From contig DDLV01000054.1 in the NCBI GenBank assembly GCA_002340325.1, positions 31,261-95,260 of the forward strand: 64,000 nt of DNA. Reading direction: 5' to 3'. Both the position numbers and the translations under genes were made by a program. The notes below the pieces were generated by a model, which saw only the letters and a program-made list of their open reading frames with translations, ran no database searches and was not told the origin of the DNA. Position 1 is the first letter of the stretch. Every line of letters starts with the position of its first letter. Origin of the DNA: Glaciecola sp. UBA2563. Lineage in GTDB: Bacteria; Pseudomonadota; Gammaproteobacteria; Enterobacterales; Alteromonadaceae. Below, piece by piece: positions 58,269-64,000 of this stretch.

Positions 58269-58484
58269 TTAATTTTTGTAAGAGTGGAATTGGTGATTTA
58301 TAACAGCACCCGCAGATGTTGTAGGAGTGCGTCACCTAAATCCAATATAGGCTTCAAGATAATCTAGGTTATCGCCGCGACTATAAACAAAATCATGAAG
58401 CTTTTCCGCAGTTATTGCGTCAAAAGCATCGCCTGTTTCTTAAATCTCGAAACGATCTATTCTCGCTAATTTGCTATCTGCACA
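58269..58484 (-). pseudogene. Decayed C-terminal fragment of an M3-family peptidase (Dcp-like)
   Basis: The minus strand, in one frame, reads ...DRFEI-stop-ETGDAFDAITAEKLHDFVYS, RGDNLDYLEAYIGFR-stop-RTPTTSA. This follows the end of dipeptidyl carboxypeptidase-type M3 peptidases, in which a block like FDxxxAxxLxDxIYSxG is followed by AYxxFRGRxPTT. Stops at 58332-58334 (TGA where Gly is expected) and about 58440 break it, and no N-terminal or HEXXH part is present. It is a relic, probably of a once complete gene lost by deletion. Confidence 0.6.
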
Positions 58485-58775
58485 TTCTCAACCGTACTGC
58501 ATTATAACCATGCCAACTTTCATTCACATCTATACTTTTTTGTCTCCGTAGGCACCAAAACAGTAACTTGATATTTATTTGAATATAGGTGTTATCCCGC
58601 ACAGCAGTTTAACGAATAAAGGCCAAACAAATACGTAGACTTTTGTTTTTGCTGGTATCTTACGTATGAATTTCTATACATTGTTATAGGCACGGCATTT
58701 CCATCTGCATATTTCCTGCAAATTGTTTTTGTAGATTGCATACGATGAGTCTACTCGACGATTTCGGAGTATTTA
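58485..58775. other. Gap before the giant FG-GAP gene
   Basis: No gene or repeat seen; it contains the promoter of the following gene. Part of it may be further decayed M3-peptidase sequence, but I could not read any beyond about 58484. Confidence 0.3.
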
Positions 58776-61700
58776 ATGAAACACTATTTGACCCCGCTCC
58801 TATTACTAACCGCCAGTAATAGTTTATATGCACAGCTTACCCTACCTGACCTGCAAGTTAGTATTGATGAAAATACAGCAAACGGCACAGTGATTGGGCA
58901 AGTAAAAGCCACCAACGGCTCACCCAATCAATATTTTGTCATTGAAGCTGACAGTATCCAAACCGACCGTTGGGCAAGATTTGATGATAATTTTGCATCG
59001 GTTGATTATCAGACTGAGTTCTTCGAGGCGCCAATACTGTTTACTCAAGTGCAAAGCGATGGAAATTACACTATCCGTTTCAGGAAAGATAATGAGCCAC
59101 AGGAATTCATAGATAATGGGTCCAACGTGCTAATGCGTCCAAGACAGCAAAACAATTCAGCAAATGGCTTTCAAACTGCGCTTGAACCGGATCTTGGAGG
59201 CAGCAACAGTACGGTAGTAACTTCAGTACCAACTAAAGGTCAGGAAGATATTGCATATCTAGCGTTTAGTGAACCAGTCGTTGGCTATTGGAGCGACATC
59301 CCATTTGAAGTTGTAGCAACTGAACCCGTGATTACCCACGAAGACCATACAGTGCAGTTGGCTGCACCGTTTTATTCTGAACCCAGTATTATTGCCACAC
59401 TTACTACCCGTAACGGAGTTGACGCAAGCGGCTTATCTATTGATAGCAAAAGCTCCCAACGTGTCGTCCTAAACGTTGATGAATTTAATGCAAACGGTGA
59501 GCACTTGAGCGGTGAAGAAGCAAGTGTATTGGCCTACCAAGGTTCGGGACCATTATATGATTGGAACGGCAGCTGGATTGGTGAGGTTGGTAGATTAAAC
59601 GCCGATGATAGCGGCATTGACGGTGCGTTCACCGTAAATTTGAGTAAATCCTACAGTGACCCTTTGATATTTGTAAGGGCATACAAAGGTGATACAAAAA
59701 TATCGAATACAATCTTTCGTTTCACTGACGTTTCAAACAATAGCTTTACTGGCTATTTGCACAATAGCGATGAGACAAGTGTGCATCGTGATGACGATGT
59801 GTGGGGGCGTTTTCAGCTCTCTTATTTTGTCGTTGAACGCGGCACGCATACTGTCGGTATTGGCGGTTATCAGTACGAGATATCAAGCGGCAATGAAAAC
59901 GGTGCATTCTCTATTGATCAGGAATCGGGGCGGATTTTCGTTGCCGATCGCACCTTGCTTGATTACGAGAGTGGCGTAACAGATTTTAGTTTTACGATAC
60001 AGGTCACTGACGCGTCTGGTGCATCTACCTCTTCTTCTGTTTCTATTACACTCAACGATGTGGTTGATTCATTAAATACTGAAGCACAAGCACTGCATGG
60101 TGTTAACGCAAACGAAAAACTTGGCTGGGATTTGGCACAAAGCGGTGATGTTAACGGCGATGGATTTGATGATGTTCTCCTCGGTGCTCCTGGTAATAGC
60201 AAATATGCAAGCAGTCAGGGCGCGGTGTATGTGCTGCTAGGCAATGCTTCAGGACAACTTGCAACTCCGGCAGATGCTGCACAAGGCATCGGTGGCTACG
60301 TCATTTACGGTGAAAACAGCAATGATGCCGCTGGGTTTGCTGTTGCCGCTGGTGACAGTAATGGCGACGGAATCGACGATATTGTGATTGGCGCGCCACT
60401 TGCGAATGCAAATGGTCAGTACTCGGGCAAAGTCTATGTGGTGTTCGGTTCATCCTCGACTGAAAACATTTACCTGAACGACATTACTGCATTTTCAGAT
60501 GCAAGAGGCTACGTCATAAATGGAGCTTATTCACAGGACTTCATAGGTGGTACTTTATTAGTGTCTGACTTCAATGGTGACGGTTTGGAAGATATTACTA
60601 TTGGCGAATATGAGAGACTCGCGTTAGCAAGCTCTTTTGGCCAACCCGGTCACAGTAGTAAGAACGATTTCAATATACTCTACACAGTTTACGGTTCCTA
60701 TGAGACAGATAACATTGAACTTAGTGAAGTTGCTGCAGACGCTGATTTTCGCGGATTTAGCGTGTTTAGAAACAATCGTAGCTCGTGGCCAGCTATAGGT
60801 CCTGCAAGTTCAGTATACTCAATAGGCGACTTTGATAGTGATGGATTGGCTGATTATCTATTTTTAGAAAGCCCGTGGAATCCACCTCGTATAATGTATG
60901 GTAACGTTGAATATGACACAGTTGACATCAGGCATCATACAGGCAAACCATTTGGTGTCCAAATTATCGCTGAACCCGGTACTTATTCTATTTCTACAGG
61001 CGCCACAGGCACAATAGTCTCAACAAGACCGGCGTTTCAACACGCACCCTTAGGTGACGTAAATGGCGATGGTATAGATGATCTTGCTATTTTTGCAGCA
61101 GATACGCGCTGTTGTGAAAGCATAGATGTACCAAGAGCGTACATAGTTTATGGCAAAACCGACCGCCTCGATATTGATCTATCCGTAATAGCCGATGGCA
61201 TCGGTGGATTTATTATAGATAACGATGTCACAACCAAAGGACACAACAGGCTAGCTTTTGTTTTTGGTTCAATTTCTGGTCTTGGTGACATCAACGGTGA
61301 CGGATACGATGACTTTGCAATTGGCGATGAATATGTGCAAGGCAACGCAGGCGCAGTCTACGTGCTCTATGGTGGACCTAATCTTACTAATATGCAGCTG
61401 AGTGAAATTGTTGACGGTACATCTCCTGAAAAGAGTTACTTTGCCGTTGGCAACGATAACGATGGCATTGGCTATAAAGTCAAAGGAATTGGCGACATTA
61501 ATGGCGATGGCATAAGCGATTTTGCAATAGCAGGCCCATCTGCTGACACATCTGCAAATAACTCAGGCACTGTATATGTGCTGCTGGGCGAAGGTTCAGA
61601 CTTAACTGAATTTGGCACTGATACAGATGATAATGTGGCGCCTGATGCAAACGGACTGGCTCGAAAAATAGCAACAGGCCTTGGTAATGACACTATTGCG

Positions 61701-64000
61701 GGCATTACAAAAGATGAAGCTGTTTTTGCCGGTCCGGGTGATGATGAACTTTCAATTTCGAGTAGTGATTTCATTCGAATTGACGGCGGTTATGGCGTTG
61801 ATACGCTTGTATTTAATGGTGCGGATATTCATGTAGATATTGCGAGCACATCTGCGCATATCAGAAACGTAGAAATTTTTGATATCTCTGGCACCGGCGC
61901 TAACTCTCTTCGTTTCAACAAAACGGTTACAGGAGACCAACAAATTATCATCAAAGCTGATGCCGATGATGCGATCTATTCAGAAAATCAACAGTGGATT
62001 AATACTAACCAAACCCAAACCGTTGATAGCATAGTCTATTCGGTGTATCGCAGTGGCAAAGATACTATGCTTTTGCAGGCAGGCGCCTCTATTAGCACAA
62101 ATGCGGCCCCCAACATTGATGATCAAAGTTTCAATATTGATGAATACAGCATTGGTGGAACTGTTATAGGAAACATATCAGCAGATAGCGGTGATATCGG
62201 TGATAGTGTGACGTATGAGTTGCTAAGCGGTAACCAAAATAATATCTTCACATTGGATGCAACCACGGGGCAACTTGCGCTGAACAACGCGATAGATAGC
62301 CTTGATTATGAAAGTGGTTCTCGCTTTGACCTTAGCGTAATGGTGACTGACTTATCAGGTATGCAAGATGTTGCGTCGGTTACAGTCGATGTCAATGATA
62401 TTAGTTTCTTCTCTAAAACCATTTCTCTTGATGCAAGTGGAGGCGGCAGCATTTGGGGAGCGAACAATGACGTGTCCTTCCTCCTTGGAGAGCGTATTGA
62501 GACTGGAAGAGAGTTCTCGCTAGAAATTCCATCGATTGATGTAAACACGGACATTATGGATTTGAAAGTACAGGGTGAAGTCGGTTATCGCATGGAATAT
62601 GCATTTGAGCCAGGCATTGTAGAAGCAACATTACCCGCAGAATTAACGATCTCTTATCCCGACGAAGTGGAAGCTGGGAAAGAGGTAGAACTTTTGAGTG
62701 AACTCGTCTTAAAAGATGGCGCTGGATTTGAAGTATCTTCCCTTTCTTTTGATGCCAGTGCGGGGGCTTTTCTTCGAGACTATCATTTTGAGGTGAGTAC
62801 TGATGTCATGCGTCAATTGGAGTTATTGAGGAACTTCGATAGTTTTAATCAACGATTAGTTGGAAGCAATCTTTCGTTTGCAGATTCAGTTTCATCCAAG
62901 TCAGGTGAAGCAACTGGTGATTTGAGTGCTAATAATCCGCTACGTCTGGAAGCGTCAATTAATATTCCAGATTGGCTAAATCACGAGGTGATAAACCTTG
63001 CTCCTAAACTTAAAGGCGTAGGTCTTGACCTCGCTTTATCAAGACAAGGGTGTGAAGAAGATCTTGCTGGCAGTTTTGACCTTTATTGGAATTTGAATTT
63101 CCAAATGATGCAAAGCAAGGTCGATCTCCAAGCAAGTGTGTACCATGATTTCTCAGTGGAGCTGTTGCCTAGTGCGGTACTTACTCTCGAGAATGGAGAA
63201 GAAATTGTATTCGACCCGCGTGAGAATTTAAATTTCACTCCGTTGACATCACATGATGCAAATAGCGATGGCATTATCGAGGCAGAGCTTCGCGTTATGC
63301 TTAATCCGGTTTTCACCAACGATCCAGATGTGCGCATGAGCCTTAATGGAACGATGGAATCCGGGATGATTGATTTTCGCATTCAAGATGCACTTTGCAG
63401 CGGGCTGCGAACAACATTCAATGATATTAATCCCGTTTTTAAATATCGACATACGGAAGGTCCTTATGCAGCCACTGGATTTTCAGTTGACTACACATAC
63501 GATGGTCAAGAAGATTTATTGCCTGAAGTGTATTCTCATTCACTGAATAACATTGCCTATCGCGAGAAACTATCGTTCGATCTGTGCAATGGCGGTGAAA
63601 CAGCATGTAATACTGGCGTTGAACCTCCTGAGCCTGTCAACACTGCGCCTCAAGTTTCAAATGTTGAAGTGACGGGAGACTTGAGACCTGGCAATAGCAT
63701 TACCGCGAGCTATGACTATACAGATGCGGAAGATGATATAGAGTTTGGTAGTCTTTATCAGTGGTATCTGGCATCAGATATTGCAGGAAATGACGAGGTT
63801 GCAGCATCCATTGAGCGTGAGTTTGCAACATCATCTGACGATGCTGGTAAATTTGCACAGGTCTGTGTGACACCGTTTGATGGCGTCTACTATGGCGCCC
63901 AGCAATGCAGTGCATTTATCCAGATCTTAACGCTGGATGCAAATCTTACGGCGGGTTTTGACACTGGCATGAAACTTAACGGACAAGACCAGTATGCACG
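58776..64000 (+). CDS. Giant secreted cadherin/FG-GAP repeat protein, 3' end beyond the window
   Basis: The frame is open from ATG 58776 (CGGAGT 5 bases upstream) to the window end, over 1740 codons, with no stop. A signal peptide MKHYLTPLLLLTASNSLYA begins it. A short cadherin-like segment (about 370-430: FSIDQESGRIFV, FTIQVTDASG) precedes a run of FG-GAP/integrin-alpha repeats from about 450 (GDVNGDGFDDVLLGAPG, GDSNGDGIDDIVIGAPL, GDINGDGYDDFAIG, GDINGDGISDFAIAGP) to about 960; these calcium-binding DxNxDGxxD loops form a beta-propeller. A second cadherin-like stretch (about 1120-1210) and long beta-rich regions follow. It is likely a surface adhesin or secreted matrix protein. Confidence 0.85.
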   Translation, partial: MKHYLTPLLLLTASNSLYAQLTLPDLQVSIDENTANGTVIGQVKATNGSPNQYFVIEADSIQTDRWARFDDNFASVDYQTEFFEAPILFTQVQSDGNYTIRFRKDNEPQEFIDNGSNVLMRPRQQNNSANGFQTALEPDLGGSNSTVVTSVPTKGQEDIAYLAFSEPVVGYWSDIPFEVVATEPVITHEDHTVQLAAPFYSEPSIIATLTTRNGVDASGLSIDSKSSQRVVLNVDEFNANGEHLSGEEASVLAYQGSGPLYDWNGSWIGEVGRLNADDSGIDGAFTVNLSKSYSDPLIFVRAYKGDTKISNTIFRFTDVSNNSFTGYLHNSDETSVHRDDDVWGRFQLSYFVVERGTHTVGIGGYQYEISSGNENGAFSIDQESGRIFVADRTLLDYESGVTDFSFTIQVTDASGASTSSSVSITLNDVVDSLNTEAQALHGVNANEKLGWDLAQSGDVNGDGFDDVLLGAPGNSKYASSQGAVYVLLGNASGQLATPADAAQGIGGYVIYGENSNDAAGFAVAAGDSNGDGIDDIVIGAPLANANGQYSGKVYVVFGSSSTENIYLNDITAFSDARGYVINGAYSQDFIGGTLLVSDFNGDGLEDITIGEYERLALASSFGQPGHSSKNDFNILYTVYGSYETDNIELSEVAADADFRGFSVFRNNRSSWPAIGPASSVYSIGDFDSDGLADYLFLESPWNPPRIMYGNVEYDTVDIRHHTGKPFGVQIIAEPGTYSISTGATGTIVSTRPAFQHAPLGDVNGDGIDDLAIFAADTRCCESIDVPRAYIVYGKTDRLDIDLSVIADGIGGFIIDNDVTTKGHNRLAFVFGSISGLGDINGDGYDDFAIGDEYVQGNAGAVYVLYGGPNLTNMQLSEIVDGTSPEKSYFAVGNDNDGIGYKVKGIGDINGDGISDFAIAGPSADTSANNSGTVYVLLGEGSDLTEFGTDTDDNVAPDANGLARKIATGLGNDTIAGITKDEAVFAGPGDDELSISSSDFIRIDGGYGVDTLVFNGADIHVDIASTSAHIRNVEIFDISGTGANSLRFNKTVTGDQQIIIKADADDAIYSENQQWINTNQTQTVDSIVYSVYRSGKDTMLLQAGASISTNAAPNIDDQSFNIDEYSIGGTVIGNISADSGDIGDSVTYELLSGNQNNIFTLDATTGQLALNNAIDSLDYESGSRFDLSVMVTDLSGMQDVASVTVDVNDISFFSKTISLDASGGGSIWGANNDVSFLLGERIETGREFSLEIPSIDVNTDIMDLKVQGEVGYRMEYAFEPGIVEATLPAELTISYPDEVEAGKEVELLSELVLKDGAGFEVSSLSFDASAGAFLRDYHFEVSTDVMRQLELLRNFDSFNQRLVGSNLSFADSVSSKSGEATGDLSANNPLRLEASINIPDWLNHEVINLAPKLKGVGLDLALSRQGCEEDLAGSFDLYWNLNFQMMQSKVDLQASVYHDFSVELLPSAVLTLENGEEIVFDPRENLNFTPLTSHDANSDGIIEAELRVMLNPVFTNDPDVRMSLNGTMESGMIDFRIQDALCSGLRTTFNDINPVFKYRHTEGPYAATGFSVDYTYDGQEDLLPEVYSHSLNNIAYREKLSFDLCNGGETACNTGVEPPEPVNTAPQVSNVEVTGDLRPGNSITASYDYTDAEDDIEFGSLYQWYLASDIAGNDEVAASIEREFATSSDDAGKFAQVCVTPFDGVYYGAQQCSAFIQILTLDANLTAGFDTGMKLNGQDQYA

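Noticed and set aside
59963..63915. Minus-strand frames opposite the giant FG-GAP gene
   Set aside because: Low-complexity Ser/Pro-rich translations of the complementary strand; the plus strand is continuously open with clear repeats.
1..64000. CRISPR array, tRNA/rRNA genes, prophage or intact insertion sequence
   Set aside because: No direct-repeat array, no tRNA-like cloverleaf or rRNA sequence and no transposase, integrase or phage gene was recognised on either strand.

Overview
The window reads as ordinary chromosome of a marine gammaproteobacterium, most likely in the Alteromonadales (Alteromonas/Glaciecola-like). This rests on the low-to-moderate GC, the protein families present (RlmJ, rhombosortase with a GlyGly-CTERM substrate, MshQ-like protein, TIGR02647, double-Cache/CheW protein, TonB receptors, branched-chain keto-acid dehydrogenase) and the REP-like repeats. 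No tRNA, rRNA, CRISPR array, phage or transposase gene was seen.

Layout. 1-8 kb (minus strand): branched-chain 2-oxoacid dehydrogenase genes (E1 alpha, E1 beta, E2), then rlmJ, a Hanks-type kinase and a DHH phosphoesterase. 8.2-12.5 kb: a large secreted S8 protease ending in a GlyGly-CTERM sorting tail but interrupted by an in-frame TAG. 12.5-17.2 kb: MATE pump, a MITE-like element, an ICMT-like membrane methyltransferase and a MoxR/CoxE-type ATPase-VWA pair. 17.3-21.8 kb: poly-HAMP chemoreceptor, cysteine synthase, small lipoprotein. 21.9-28.4 kb: gamma-glutamyltransferase with enoyl-CoA hydratase, rhombosortase, S9 peptidase, glutathione peroxidase. 28.6-33.4 kb: small orphan gene, azoreductase, Cys/Met-metabolism PLP enzyme, a second MITE-like element, NRDE protein, aminotransferase. 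33.4-39.2 kb: a small membrane protein behind a 1784-residue MshQ-like LamG protein. 39.5-45.4 kb: TIGR02647 protein, OlsF-like acyltransferase, lipoprotein, glycerol kinase, JmjC/cupin-like oxygenase. 45.7-51.4 kb: a catabolic cluster (acyl-CoA dehydrogenase, medium-chain reductase, two SDRs) divergent from a GlxA-type AraC regulator. 51.6-55.6 kb: a second Hanks-type kinase divergent from a soluble double-Cache/CheW protein. 55.9-64 kb: TonB-dependent receptor, a decayed M3-peptidase fragment, and a very large secreted cadherin/FG-GAP protein that runs off the right edge.

How genes fit together. The rhombosortase at 24.5 kb is the processing enzyme expected for the GlyGly-CTERM tail of the protease at 8.3-12.5 kb. 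The S8 and S9 peptidases, gamma-glutamyltransferase, TonB receptor, bkd complex and acyl-CoA/SDR cluster suggest a heterotroph living on peptides, branched-chain amino acids and acyl compounds. I could not demonstrate a wholly new system. The signals least explained by known families are two related palindromes with co-varying stems in two convergent intergenic gaps, a pair of related MITEs in two divergent promoter gaps, the amber codon in the protease, and the kinase/double-Cache-CheW locus.
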